Assembly (NCBI RefSeq): GCF_000275845.1
Contig: NW_006766897.1
Location: forward strand, 2,938-66,937
Origin: Dichomitus squalens LYAD-421 SS1
Taxonomy: Eukaryota; Basidiomycota; Agaricomycetes; Polyporales; Polyporaceae
Direction: 5' to 3'
DNA length: 64,000 nucleotides
The position numbers were made by a program, and so were the translations under genes. The stretch's first letter is position 1, and each line of letters opens with the position of its first letter. This document shows positions 46,933 to 58,707 of this stretch, in pieces. The notes beneath the pieces were generated by a model. The model was given only the letters and a program-made list of their open reading frames with translations. It was not told the origin of the DNA and did not search any database.

Positions 46933-49406
46933 TTATATCGTAAAGCGGAACTCAGGGTGCCGGTCCCCTATGGGTGCACGAGTCTTCCCCGATTCCCACA
47001 GTTCCTGATATCTCACCAAATTCTCTTGCCTGCGGCCCTCCGCACGAGCCTTGTTCTCCCACCTGCAGTACATCCTGGGAAGGCGTGAACGGGCGGCGGC
47101 CATAGCAAACAAGAATAGGGGGCTTACACGTTGCAAAATATAGCCAGCCAGGCGACGCAAACGAAGCCAAGAACGATGCTATGGCCGCGGATGTATGTCG
47201 GGGCTTGAGAAGAGTCGTAGGCAAAAGTGGCTACGAAACCGCTGATCGCGAAACAAGTTGCGTGAGAGCGAGCGGCGGCACCGAGAAGAGACCCACGGCG
47301 TACCCGCAATTGGCAAGTCCTAACTGAAGTGCGACCGTCGTCGCTTTCTTATAGTGTCCTGCGCTATTATTTGGTAGGATAGATAGGATGCACGGTCCGC
47401 AAGGGTATCTTGAGAAGGTATCGTCAACATCAGCCGTGACTGAACGGGCCTCAAGAGACATACATTCCCGCGGCCATCAGAAACACTATCCGTTCATGAG
47501 TTGGTTATATATGTCAAGCAGCGGAATCGACACATACCTGCAGCATAGCGCTGTACATTGTTCTATATGGTGCTGAGCGTCAACATCGATCTCATCGCCA
47601 TAACAGACCGCTCACCTGTGCGGCGATGGCAAGGATGTACCCTAGTGATTGGTAGGTTAGCTGCTGGCAACGAGGCTATGATGGTGAGGAACTCGCCTGC
47701 AATGCTTATCGGCAAGAACATGAGGATGAAGGGACCTCTCCATTTGAGTTTGTCACTAGCAACGGCTACTACGACCGTGAGAACCACAGCCGGGACGTAT
47801 GGCGGGACTGGAGAGAAAATGAATTTGCGTACAACCTGAGAGACCAGGACAACCAACCTGTGTGCAGCTGAGCTCTGCCCCCAGCATACCCGAGTCCGGC
47901 AACAATGGTGGGCCTAAGTAACGATGTCAGATTGAGGGCTTGCGGACGATGGTAACAGCTTACAAGAAGAGAGAGAACGAGTACAAGCTGACAATGATGC
48001 CCATGTACGCTAGGGCAGTCATCCAGACTTGAGGATCCTTGACACCTATAATTGCGTACTCCTTTGAACAACTCTTCGTTAATGGGGAGGAAGTTGGCAA
48101 ACCTCGCAGGACCTCGCCCCATTCGAAGCTCTCATCCTCTGCAACAATGGCTTCCACCATGTGCACTTCCAGCTTAGACTGGGTAGCCTTTGCAAGATCG
48201 CCACTTGCGCCAATGATACGCTGAGACGGTTCAGAGAGTGGCGCGGTGGTGGTGACCCCAAATGATGTGAGCAGACGATTCACTGTGGAAGTATGAGCAT
48301 GGATACCTTAGCGCCAATAAAATGTAATATCGTATTTAGCTTACTTGCAAACTCGCGCTCTTCGTCCGTGAAGAATTTCGCCGATTTGATATCCGCAGGT
48401 AGGAAGAGCATGGACGTGAGCGCAATAATGACCGTGGCGATGCCCTCTAGGATGAATATCCATCTCCAGCCAGACTGACCTGCGATACCGTCCATCTTGA
48501 GGATCGCAGTAGCCAGCAGACCTAGAGGTGACATATTTTGACATGAGTGCAAGGAGATGACGGAGAGCGTGCGTACCTCCGAAAGCTCCGGATAACGATG
48601 CAGAAGCATAGAAGATGCCGACACTTCGGTAAACTCAGCGCTCAGGTACAATATCGACCGAATTGAAACAGAAAATCTCTCACCGCTGCTGGAGTTCATG
48701 CGGCTTGTACAATGTACTCAAATAGAGCATCTGGTGACATTGTTAGAATATGACGTCCCGCCGTAGAAGTGTTTAGTCTACCCACGATGCCGGGCAAAAG
48801 GCCTCCTTCACACAAGCCTAGGAAGAACCGTATAGCCACTAGACCGCTGTAGTTCTGCACCAGGCCGGTCATGGTTGTCACTGTACCCCAAAGGGTTACA
48901 AGGAATGGAAGCCATCGACTGGGTTTGAATTTCTTGAGCACCCAATTGGACGCTGCGAAGCTGTATAAGAGTTGTGGTACACAAAACACCTGTTTGAAAG
49001 GCTTACGCAGCTCAACGATGATATATGAGACATAGAAGACTAGAGATATCAGCGACGAGAGGAGATCATCCAAGTCCCAAGACTGCTTACTGGCGAGCGC
49101 CGTATTGAACTCGTTGCCCTGAAGATGAGTGTCCCGTTCTAGCCCGGCAATTCTGGCATCGGTCGATAAGCGCAAGATTTATGCTATAAGCCGTTTATGC
49201 AGGCTCACCTTGCATTTCCGATGTTGGTTCTGTCGATGAAGTTGGCGAGCCACAACTAGGCGACAGTTTAGGAGGTTAGTTGCGCGATCTGTGATTAATG
49301 CAGGTAAACGCACAAAGGCTAACGGTGGGAGGACATGTATATCCAACTTCCATAAGACGCGGCTTGTGAGTTTCCGTTCGCGTTGTTCGAGCTCCTCTAT
49401 GGGCAT
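46933..49406 (-). CDS. MFS anion:cation symporter (Dal5/Tna1-type permease)
   Basis: Plasma-membrane proton symporter of the allantoate/nicotinate permease family, taking up small organic anions or vitamins. Eighteen exons, many under 60 nt: 49406-49314, 49255-49209, 49152-49091, 49039-49007, 48952-48786, 48730-48684, 48623-48577, 48521-48345, 48282-48103, 48045-47964, 47913-47858, 47807-47697, 47641-47616, 47562-47538, 47485-47464, 47408-47304, 47241-47128, 47074-46933; 511 aa. Seen: KLDIHVLPPLAFLWLANFIDRTNIGNARIAGL in helix 1 (family signature, split by introns), FYVSYIIVELPSNWVLKKF, FFLGLCEGGLLPGIMLYLS, GWRWIFILEGIATV, the long central loop, and C-terminal DRHPEFRFTI. About 12 spans. The intron 47642-47696 is GC-AG. 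Substrate unknown. Confidence 0.9.
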
Positions 49407-50588
49407 GTTGGCAGGATATGTTCAGAGCTTGGGCTCGTCCAACAAGGCAGGACTGAGACGAGCGGCAGAGCAGCCTAGCAAGGTGGAGGACAGGGAGAAG
49501 ACCAAACGCTGCTCACTCCCATTACCCCGCGATATATCTACGGATTACTTCTGTCTAGAAGGTTTGACCCGTCAGGGACTTAGGCACGGATCCCAGGATT
49601 ATCTCGTCATATACCCATCGAGCAAGAAGAATTCGACGGCCTTGGATGTCAGCCGTGGCTTTGGGGTGGGTCACAAGTGCGGAACCAGAATCTGGATCTT
49701 GATGTTAGCGAACCTAAACTACCGCGTACGAGCGTTACACGACGAGCGCACCTATTTTAGAGCCTCAGCTGATCATGTTGCGGCGAAACGCCTCAATCGC
49801 CCCGCGGACAAATGAAGCACAACGGTATCAGAGACAGGCGTGCGCCGAGACAACGGGACGACGCGCTGCAACAGATGAGACTTAGTCGCACGTCTGCGCT
49901 GGCAGTCGACTCTCCAGGCCCCTCAGGCGATTTAGGAACGACAGAGCCGGTATCTGAGCAAAGTCTCCTATCTATTCAGATGTATGGAGGCTTCGTGTCG
50001 ACATGGATGGAACCACAAGACGGGCTGATCAGGGTAAGTACTATACTATTGGCAAAGAACCAGGGGATCAGCGTACCGACTTATGTATTATGTGGCGGCA
50101 AATTCTGGAATTCATAGCCAGGCGCCATTCTTGCGAGATATCCTGGTCCGAAACGGAGGATTGCTGAATCACATCCAGTCATATAACGGCATGGGGCGAA
50201 GTAGCCTGGAGGCAACAAGCACGCGTGTGGGACTTCGCTGCCACCCCAAGGCGTCTATCTGGAAGCAATTGGGACAGTACTCATGGCGCGTTACAGTACT
50301 TAGCGGCTAAAGTCCATAGTGCAGTCCACTGGCACTTCAAGTTCATTTAGTAACGAGTCAAAAGGTACGAGAAAGATGGAACGCGATTGAAACCGTCATT
50401 AGGTACAGGGTATCTACAAGCTGGAAGGCATGGTTCAAAGCACATTGATGTCCCTATAACTTCCTGAGAGTCCGCGCTTACGTTAAGAATAGCTGCGATT
50501 TACGATACATGAACGGATGTGTCGGATATGGTCCCAATGAACGCGGAGAATCCATGGCCCAGGATGAGCGTGTGCGTGCGCGCGACGT
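49407..50588. other. Intergenic region, no gene seen
   Basis: About 1.2 kb upstream of the MFS gene and downstream of the peroxygenase. Plus-strand frames at 49291-50310 have no recognisable motif; possibly decayed sequence. Confidence 0.4.
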
Positions 50589-51371
50589 TCACAAATCAGT
50601 CTTGTCCGTCATCTTGATCTCCTTCTCGATCCCACCAATCTGGTGGATGTGCGACACGAGCGATGTGAGCGTGATGGCATTCACTGGGCCCTTCCAGCCG
50701 TCTGGCAGCCTCTCCTGCCCAAGCCACTGCTTGAGGTATGACTTTGGCACCACAAGCTTGCCTCCATTCGTAGCAGTCTCGGAGGCCTCCTTAGAACCAG
50801 GAACGATGCCGAAGACCTCATAGATGAGGTCGAGCTCGCCTTTCGATACGACGGCGGGCACAGAGCCTATCGGCCGCGAAGCATCTTGGCGCGTTACTTG
50901 TGCTTGACAGAGGTCGTGAAGGGTGAGGAAGTCTGAATCGGAGGTGTCGAGGAGCTGATGAAGGAGGTCGGGGTCGACCCGAGTGGGAGCGAAGGTCTCT
51001 CCCGGGGCAGTGTCATCGTGGACCAGGGAGCCGTCGTGTTCGATGACGTTGTGCTTCGCTAGGTCATGAAGGTCGAGCTTGCACGACAAGCCATCCCAGT
51101 GGCCACATTTCGCCAAACCGCCATACACGAGTGTTTGGGTGAAAGCCGCATCAAGCTTATACTGCTGCTCAATTGCGGTAATCAGCTGCGAGGCAGTCAC
51201 GTTGCGTCCATCGCGAGGGCTGAGTGGCGGTCGTCAGAAGACCTTTGAAGTAACTTTATGACTTGGGACTCACAGGTAGCCATGGTTGGCTAGTGCATTC
51301 AGAGCGGGGCAAGGAGAGCGGCTATCACCAGGAGTCGCCGGCACATAAGGATGGCTATCGTTGACGGGCAT
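50589..51371 (-). CDS. Short heme-thiolate peroxidase/peroxygenase (chloroperoxidase family)
   Basis: Member of the Peroxidase_2 (CPO/UPO) family, using a Cys-ligated heme and H2O2 for oxygen transfer or halogenation. Exons 51371-51274 and 51219-50589; 242 aa, the size of the 'short' family. Seen: the heme-ligand motif SPCPALNALANHGYLPRDG with Cys21 as thiolate; EHD (residues 93-95, VIEHDGSL) that binds the structural Mg in relatives; and a FAPTRVDPDLLHQLL helix and a LDLIYEVFG segment. The coding start gives no signal peptide, unlike secreted UPOs, so it is probably intracellular unless a 5' exon is missing. Whether it is a true peroxygenase needs the distal acid Glu, which I cannot place with certainty. 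Confidence 0.88.
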
Positions 51372-51721
51372 GACGGTCGTGATTGGACTGGGGGTATGCT
51401 GTAGGAAACTCGGTTGGGGAAACAAGTCGTAGCACAAGGGGTCTTATAGGCATCACTGCCATACTGCGGGGCGAAATGTCCAAGGGCACCAAGCACACGT
51501 GTGACATCAAGAGCTTCTCCTCCGGCGCTAGTATGAGCTGAGGCACCTTCGCACGTATCCACAAATGGAGGCATGCGGCACCTTCTCAGGCGCAGCAGAC
51601 ACCGCCATACTCGTCACTCTCGTCATGCGATACCCTCGAATGTCTGCGCCACAAAGGACCGTGAATAATGGAGATGCCATGTACATGCTACGATGGACAG
51701 GATCCCTTTTGTCTGGGATGG
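51372..51721. other. Short intergenic region
   Basis: 350 bp between the peroxygenase start and the stop of the WW-FF gene, both on the minus strand. It must hold the peroxygenase promoter and the 3' end of the WW-FF transcript. No gene seen. Confidence 0.5.
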
Positions 51722-54369
51722 TCACTTTTCTGGAACATGGACAGAGAGCGTTGGTGCCTGTAATTGTGATAGGTAGTCCTGCAACGGCATCAGTTGACAC
51801 TGACAAGGTCGCCAGGGGGTTACACGACGAACCCTCAACCACCTCTCTCGTTGTTCGGGGACGTGATCGAATACAAGGTAACGCTTGTCATTCTATATAT
51901 TCATGAGTCAACCAGTGCCAATGCCGTACAAGATGTTCAATACAACCGACCTTCAGAACCTTGATGATCTCATTCAGGTCCACACTCTTAGCAAGCGCCT
52001 TCATATCGACCTGGTCCTCCTCCGTGTCTTCTCCTATATCGTCATATTTGATATTTGCGTCAACCCCCTTCCCACCAATCTTCCCGAGACGTCCCCAGAA
52101 CTCGACGAAGGAGTTCTCGCTCAACATCTGATCGAACGCGAAGCGCGCTTCGTGAGTCCGTTCCCTCTGCCACTTCTCGTATTCGTGCTCTAGCTGATTG
52201 ACATCGAAACCGAGCTTCGTTACCGGAAGCGATGACAAAAGCGATGTGACAGGCAGGGTCGTGAACGGCGTATTCAGTCCCTGTGCGTGCGACGCGAACG
52301 ACGCATGAAGGTTTGTCAAATACTTCTCTCTAAGAGCGTTGACGTGAGCATGAAACAAATGCAATTGTTGGTTGGGAGGCAGTGGCGAGTTGACGAATCG
52401 CGGGTCCTTCAGTAACTGCGGTTGGACAGCATCCCAAGAGACCTGCGGAGCATGAGAGGTCAGTTTTCGGCTCTATAATGGGTGGCCGGCATACCTGTGG
52501 GTCCCGGATAGCATCGATGAGCATCGTCCTGTGACCCCAACGGATCCATACACATTTAGTGGCGCCAAGTAACGGACGGCCGGGGACTGAATCAACGGGC
52601 GCACCTGAACTCTAGTTCACCCTCCTCCTTGGACAGACCAAGCTTGGATCGGTCGATCTCCGCCTCGAGCTTGCTGCGCTCCGCCTTGACCTTCTCTTCA
52701 CGCTCCTTTACAGCGCGTTCTTTGCGTTCCTTACGCCACCGTTCTCGTTCCTCTTCGTCTTCTTGCACTGTCGGACGGGAGTGACCCTGTTCTGTCGACT
52801 CTGGTGACTGGGCCTTCGCGGATGCCTCTGATGCGCCCGCCTTGATGTATGTGTTAAACAGCTCTTCACGTAGCGACGATGACCCCACTGCGTCGTAGCG
52901 CGGATCGGAAGTGAGACTCTTCTTGATCTGTAATGGTACCAGTCGAGTCGGCATGAACTGATCACAGCCACATGGACAGCACGTACTTCCTTCCACGCAG
53001 CACCTGGCTTCGCCAGTCCGCTTTCTCTGAGCAGTGCAAAAAAGTCAGCTTCCGCCTTCTGTGCTGCGGCTCGTTTTTCTGTGAAGCGATCCTTCAGCGC
53101 TGTGCTGTGTGTGCGAGTGACGGTGAGTCTTACGTTCACCGAGCTCCTTCAAATAATCCCTGAAACGCTTCTCGCGTTCCCTATCGTCTCTGCCCCACCC
53201 GTAGAAGCGGCGATCCTTCTTCCACTGCCTCCGCCATTCGGTCCAGCTCGTTCGTGTGCTCTTCACCTCCTCCTTTAGCAGACGATCGAACTCTTGCCGT
53301 GGATCAAGCATTTCCTTCTCCACTTTCACTTTAGACTGTCTCAGTTCGCGTGCTCGGTCACGACAGTAATCGTCGAATGCCTCGCGTCTGGCAGAGACCG
53401 AAGGAAGGAGGACATATCGGGGATCCGAAACGAACAGTGGTAGTGAGGTGTCCCAGGGGTGCAGAGGGTTGATGTCCTTCTCCCTGAGAAGAGTCTGAGA
53501 ATATCATGCTCAGCAACCGACACTGCCGGTCGCGGCGACACATGTTTCACTCACCTTGAACAACGCCTTCGCTTCGTCGAGTGACAGCTCAACGCGTTCG
53601 GGCATGTTCAATTGCGGAGCGCCCTTCTGCTTTTCCGCCTCCTTCAGCTTGCGAGCCTCCTCCTCCTGTCGTTTCTTCTCCTCTTCCTTCCTCCGTTCCT
53701 CCTCCAGAGCTTCCGCTGCGAGCTGAGCGGCCGCCTCCCTCTGCCATTCTTCTTCATCACTCTCCTCGTCGTCATCTTCTTCCTCTTCGTCCTCGTCGTC
53801 CTCATCCACCTTCGCCTTCTTCGTCACCACAACCTCGTCCACAGGCACAACTTCCTCCGCCTTCCTCTTCCCTACCATGTCGCTGACCTCGCTTTGTATC
53901 CTCTCCACCTCCCTTGCCCGCTTCGCTTTCTTCAAAACCTCCTCCCGCTCCAGTTGCTCCACGGCCTCCTTAATCTCATCTGGAACAGTCCAAACACTCC
54001 GCTTCTCGGCCGTGTGCGTGTAGAACTTGTTCCCTTCGGTAGTAATTACGCGTAGCCACGGTGTCCCCGGGATGGGGGTCTTCACGAGCGGCTTCTCCTT
54101 CTTAGGCTTATTCGCCGCCGCCGCCGCCGCCGCCGCCGCAAATACTGGAGGCACGGCAGCCTGAGGAATGATGGGGAACGCGGGCAAGGGTCGAACGTAC
54201 GTTGACTCTTGCGTCTGCGCGTTGTAGTAATATGGCTGGCCATTTGGACCTGAGAGTAACCTAACTTAATGGGTATTCGTGCGTGGCAATGTGTGTACAC
54301 ACCGATGTGTTCTGTCCATCCTGGTGGCAGAGGCGGTGGCACAAAGCCCACAGGGGGTAGAGCAGCCAT
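51722..54369 (-). CDS. WW-FF domain protein, TCERG1/CA150-like
   Basis: Nuclear factor coupling RNA polymerase II elongation with splicing, by homology to TCERG1/CA150 (Prp40-like architecture is the alternative). Nine exons: 54369-54303, 54249-53555, 53494-53134, 53078-52987, 52927-52605, 52528-52495, 52442-51951, 51892-51833, 51778-51722; 726 aa. Order: WW1 near residues 14-45 (LPPGWTEHIGPNGQPYYYNA); an Ala run; WW2 (TPWLRVITTEGNKFYTHTA) near 85-115; a long acidic/Lys-Glu-rich coiled coil (DEDDEDEEEEDDDEESDEEE); then several FF repeats (FALLRESGLAKPGAAWKE, SWDAVQPQLLKDPRF, NDKRYLVFDHVPEQRERW). The end is DYLSQLQAPTLSVHVPEK, the family's usual C-terminus. The splice choice at 53079 was decided by the continuous LKELGEQKRAAAQKAEADFF frame. 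Confidence 0.88.
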
Positions 54370-54688
54370 TCCGAGGTCGAGGGTACAAGGATAGGAAGTG
54401 ATGAAGCGCCTGGAAGCGCACCGTCATGGTCGGCGCTTGAAGCCGCGATAGCCGCAACCACTACTTCCCGTTCTCTTATACACCCTGAACACGACGAGCG
54501 AGCCTCACGCGGAGATTGGACAAGCGAGCAAGAGAAACAAGAATAAATTACTATGTACTTCCTTTTGATACATACTGCGCGTAAGACATGCCAGCCGTAC
54601 ACCAGTCCCGAATCATGCCCAATATCCACAAGCATCATATACGGAACCCCTACCCAGCCCCCTCCTACGCTCGCAGCCGACGACCCCC
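54370..54688. other. Short intergenic region
   Basis: 319 bp between GRP94 stop and WW-FF start on the same strand. No gene seen. Confidence 0.5.
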
Positions 54689-57600
54689 TCAGAGCTCGTC
54701 GTGCCTCTTCATCTCGACGGGCACCTGCTTAATCGGGTTCCCAAGCTCGTCCACCTCCTCGACCTCCCACGAGATCTGCCCACGGCCCGTCTCCTCGAAC
54801 GGATCCGGCTCAGGCTCGTCCGCGTCGGGCGGCAGCTCCGGGTCGACGGGCGGCGCAGGCTTGACGGTCGTGTCCGTCGGCGCGGTCTCCGACACGCCCA
54901 GAGACCGGCGGAGGATGCGGTCCACGCGGGTGAAGAAGCTGCGTGGACGACGATGACGTTGAGTGCCTGGTTCTATTCATTCATGGAAGCAGGTGCGGGA
55001 CACTCACTCGTTGGAGTCGGTGACCGCGAAGCCGGAGCGGACGAGCGCGCCGTCGACGAGGACGGTCGCAACCTCGCGGAGCTCATCCTCCGCCTCGATG
55101 TCGCGCTCCTCGTCTTCCGCAGGGAGCTGCTCGATGCGGCGCAGGAGGCCCTCGATGAGCGGCGAGCGCGGGTTGATCTCGAGCACCTTCTGCTTCTTTG
55201 CGAACTCCCACATGTGCTTGTGGTTCACCTGCGCGTGCGAGGAGCCTGCACGTCATGACATGTCAAAGGTCAGATCGGCTTTGTCGGACGGCGAGCACAG
55301 AAGACAGGGATGACGCACTGATCAGCTTCTCGAGGTTGGCGGTGTAGCCGGACTCGTCGGCGACGATTGCGCAGGAGCTGATGACGAGGCGGTTGGAGAT
55401 AATAACTGTGGGCGCGAACGACGTCAGACAGGGTCATGTTGGGAATGAACTGGGAACGGCGGGGACGTACCATCGCGAGCGGCGCCCTTCTCACGGACTT
55501 CCTTACGGAGCCATTCAATGAGGGGCTTGTACCTCTCAGTTTGAGCAGCGAGCTCCGCCGCCTCTCCTTCAGCCTCATCTAGTAAAGTGAAGGTCAAACC
55601 GCGTCATAAGAAACTAAACTGCAACAACGCACCCTCGTCACCGAACTTCAATCCGGCCTTCGCGACATCCTGGAAGCCAATCTTCCTACAGACGCCGTCA
55701 GTCACCGACCCCCTCCCTACGGAACTCATCAGGCACAACTCACTTCCAGCGACGGATATTGGTGATGAACACCTCGTCCAGGGGGTCGCCCAGCAACAGC
55801 ACCTCGTACCCGCGCGCGTGCAGCTTCTCGATGAACACGCTCTTCGCCAGCTCCTCCGGCGACTTCCCCATGTCCGCCAAGTAGAAGATCTGGCTCTGGC
55901 CCTGCTTCTTGTTCTCGAGGTACTCGTCCAGGCCCGTGCTGTTCCGCTGGTTCGTCGCGAACCGCACCAGCTGTACGAGCTTCTCGCGGTTCTTGTGGTC
56001 CTCCACCGCGCCCAGCTTGAACACGTTCCCGTACGCCTCCTGGACCTTCTCCCACTTCGCCGGGTCCTCCTTCTGGATGCGGTCGAGCAGCTGCAGGAGC
56101 CGGCGGAGGATGATGCCCTTGAGCTGCTTCAGGAACGCATTGTTCTGCAGCATCTCGCGCGAGACGTTCAGCGGGAGGTCCTCGGCGTCGACGACGACCT
56201 TGACCCAGTTCGCCCACTTGGGGAGCGCGTCCTCGCCGAGGTCGGACGTAATGAACACGCGCTTGACCAGCAGCCGGATGTCCTTCGTCACGCTCTGCAG
56301 CGGGTTCTGCCAATAGTTGTCGTCGAGGTGCGAGGGCACGTAGATGATAGAGCGGAAGGAGACGCCGGAGCCGGAGTCGCCCTGGAAGTGGTACCAGGCG
56401 AGGGGCTTCTGCCAGTCCTTGAACGTGACCTGGTAGAAGCTCTCGTACTCCTCGTCCGAGATCGTCTTCGGGTCGCTGAGCAACGGAGGGGGTCAGTTTG
56501 ATTGGCGTTCGTAGTAGAATGTAAGGCATTTACCGCATCCAGATCGGAGGCTGGGAGTTGAGACGGATCCACTCGTCCACCTCGATCTGCTTCGTTTTGG
56601 GAGTCTTCTTGGGCTCCTCGACCTCCTCGGTGACGTCCTCAATGACGGCCTCGTCCTCATCTATGTCAACTTTGGTGGTTCCCTCATCATCGGGCTTCTT
56701 TTCCTGAGCAGCAGCTTCGTCCTCGGCTTCCTGATCCAGAATGAACTCGACACGCTTGCTGGCCAGATAGATAGGGAAGGCCGTCGAGAATGATGAGTGC
56801 TTGTTACTGCACACATAGTCAACTTTTGGGATATGGTGGGGAAGCAAGTTAGTATACATACACCAGGTCCGTGATAGTCTTCTCGTTCAGGTACTCGATT
56901 GCATCGCCTTTGAGGAAGAGCGTAATCTCTGTTCCCCGACCGAGGGTGTTGCCACGCGGGTCCGCGTAGATGTCGAACGAGTTCTCATCGGCGCCCGAGC
57001 TGAAGACGTATTGTGCCGGATTGGGGTTTTTTGATGACTTAGCCGCAAGAGAGGCAACTTGCACACGGTCCGCAACCAAGAAACTGACAGTGCAAAGTCA
57101 TTATATGCATGCATCACCACCTCCAGCTAGAACACACCTGGAGTAGAAACCGAGACCGAAAGCACCGATCAGGTTGCCAGTACCCGTGGTGTCGCTTTCT
57201 GCCTTTGAAAGGAAGTCCGAGGTGCCAGACTTGGCCAAGGTACCGAGGTTGGTCTTGAGCTCCTCCGGCGTCATACCAATACCAGTGTCTGTCGGAGAAC
57301 ATGACCAGATAGAACTGAGGGCACGTCCGGTGGGACGTACCAGTGATGATGAGACGCCCGGCCCCCTCTTCGTCCTGGACTGCCTTGATGGTAATGTTCA
57401 TCTCCTCGGCGCCGGAGAGGACTACGGGCTCAGTGAGGGATGTGAGACGAAGTTTCTCGAGGGCATCATTGGCGTTCGAGATGAGTTCGCGAAGGAAGAC
57501 ATCCCTGCAGAACTGTCAGGTCCCGGCTAGTCCAAGACACGGACGGCAGAGCGAACCTATGCGAGTACAGGCTAGAGAGAAAGATGTCTCGTGAGCTTGT

Positions 57601-57815
57601 TTGTCTCTGCAGAGGTGTTTGCTACAAGCCTGCTTACCTGTTGATGACAATCTTGCGGAGGCGAGCGACGTCACTCTAGACGGCTATTAGTATTGATGTC
57701 GGCCGCGCGGTGCATGTGGGGGACGGACCTGATAGGCGTGCTTCTCGTGGCTTTCCTGGGCGAAAGCAGAGACGGCGAGGACGCCGAGGGTGATGACGGT
57801 GCGGAACAGCCGCAT
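54689..57815 (-). CDS. Endoplasmic reticulum Hsp90 (GRP94/endoplasmin)
   Basis: ER-lumenal Hsp90 chaperone. Thirteen exons: 57815-57729, 57675-57638, 57571-57557 (15 nt), 57504-57341, 57288-57138, 57083-56862, 56806-56534, 56475-55744, 55685-55633, 55578-55471, 55405-55319, 55245-55008, 54938-54689; 805 aa. Seen: a signal peptide ([20 protein letters not shown]); GHKL ATPase with [16 protein letters not shown] (catalytic Glu), [19 protein letters not shown] and [17 protein letters not shown]; an acidic linker ([14 protein letters not shown]); middle domain with [11 protein letters not shown] and [11 protein letters not shown]; dimerisation domain with [17 protein letters not shown]; and C-terminal HDEL. 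GRP94 is absent from budding yeast, so its presence fits basidiomycetes. Likely induced by the unfolded protein response, though I see no clear UPRE. Confidence 0.95.
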
Positions 57816-58009
57816 GGCTGGGGAGGTGGCAGGTCAACGCGACGCTGGACCAGAGAAAAGGTGGTGAGGAGACAGGTGCGAGCCGACGGGCGTATGTATA
57901 AGTACGCTGGAAGCACTCCTGCTGAAGACATTGTGAGAGAAGGTACAGACGTTCTAGCATTTTCGCCGATGGGCCGCAGCGTGTGCTGGGCTGGTCACGG
58001 ACAGGGAAA
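57816..58009. promoter_or_regulatory. GRP94 upstream region ending at a transposon
   Basis: 194 bp between the GRP94 start and the left inverted repeat of the element at 58010. The promoter must be either in this short stretch or partly in the element. Confidence 0.4.
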
Positions 58010-58707
58010 TACTATCGCGACCCCAGTGTTCGGACAGACCCTAGTGTTCGGACAAAGGACCATGTCTCCCTCATTTTCCACCCGATAAAGCTGCAAGCTG
58101 GCAAATAGGTGCGCGAGTTCATTCCAAACAAGCAGAAAAAAGAACCAAATTTATTCACACAGTCACTGCGGCGATCTTGCAGGAGGAAGTGGTGCAACTC
58201 ATCCCTATTCAAACTTGATGAGTCTCGCTCCGAGCTCCTCCTCGGGCGCTTCCTTTCATGTTTCTCAGACGTACTCATACACACCCATGATACCCAGGAC
58301 TCAATTCTCCGAAGCCTTCACTGGTGCACAAATGGGAGAAACAAGACTTGGCCCTCGAGGGCGTGACAGTGCAGCCACATTTTCACTCTCCGACCTGGTT
58401 AGGCTGCTCGGCTAAGGCTCATCAAGTTGGATGACGGACATTCCCGAAGGCCGGCAGGGCTCGGCAAGCGTGACGATTCGTGACCTTCTGCGCGGAGAAT
58501 CGTCCGAACACTGGGGTCAGCCCTGTATACCCCCCTCTCTAACACTCATTTCTTCTCCAATATATCTCATCTTTGGCATGCAGCATAATTTTCAATGTGA
58601 CTGCTTGCATGCAAAAAATGAATGTTATCGGAGGATAGGAAGGTACATAGATCAAAGGAATCATGCGGTGGGCGCCTTGTCGTCCGAACACTGGGGTCGC
58701 GATAGTA
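58010..58707. mobile_element. Non-autonomous DNA transposon (MITE-like) with 26-bp terminal inverted repeats
   Basis: 58010-58035 and 58682-58707 are perfect inverted complements; the outer part reads TACTATCGCGACCCCAGTGT. The arms end in TA on both sides, so a TA target duplication with an element starting CTATCGCGACC is the simplest reading (Tc1/mariner-like target). A 17-bp core (GTCCGAACACTGGGGTC) occurs again inside each end: 58037-58053 (one mismatch, inverted) and 58502-58518. No transposase is encoded in the 698 bp; open frames inside are short and unrecognised. Inference of class rests on TIR and TA only. Confidence 0.65.

Noticed and set aside
53734..53886. Plus-strand Pro/Leu-rich frames opposite the WW-FF gene
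   Set aside because: Antisense shadows of the Glu/Lys-rich coiled coil.
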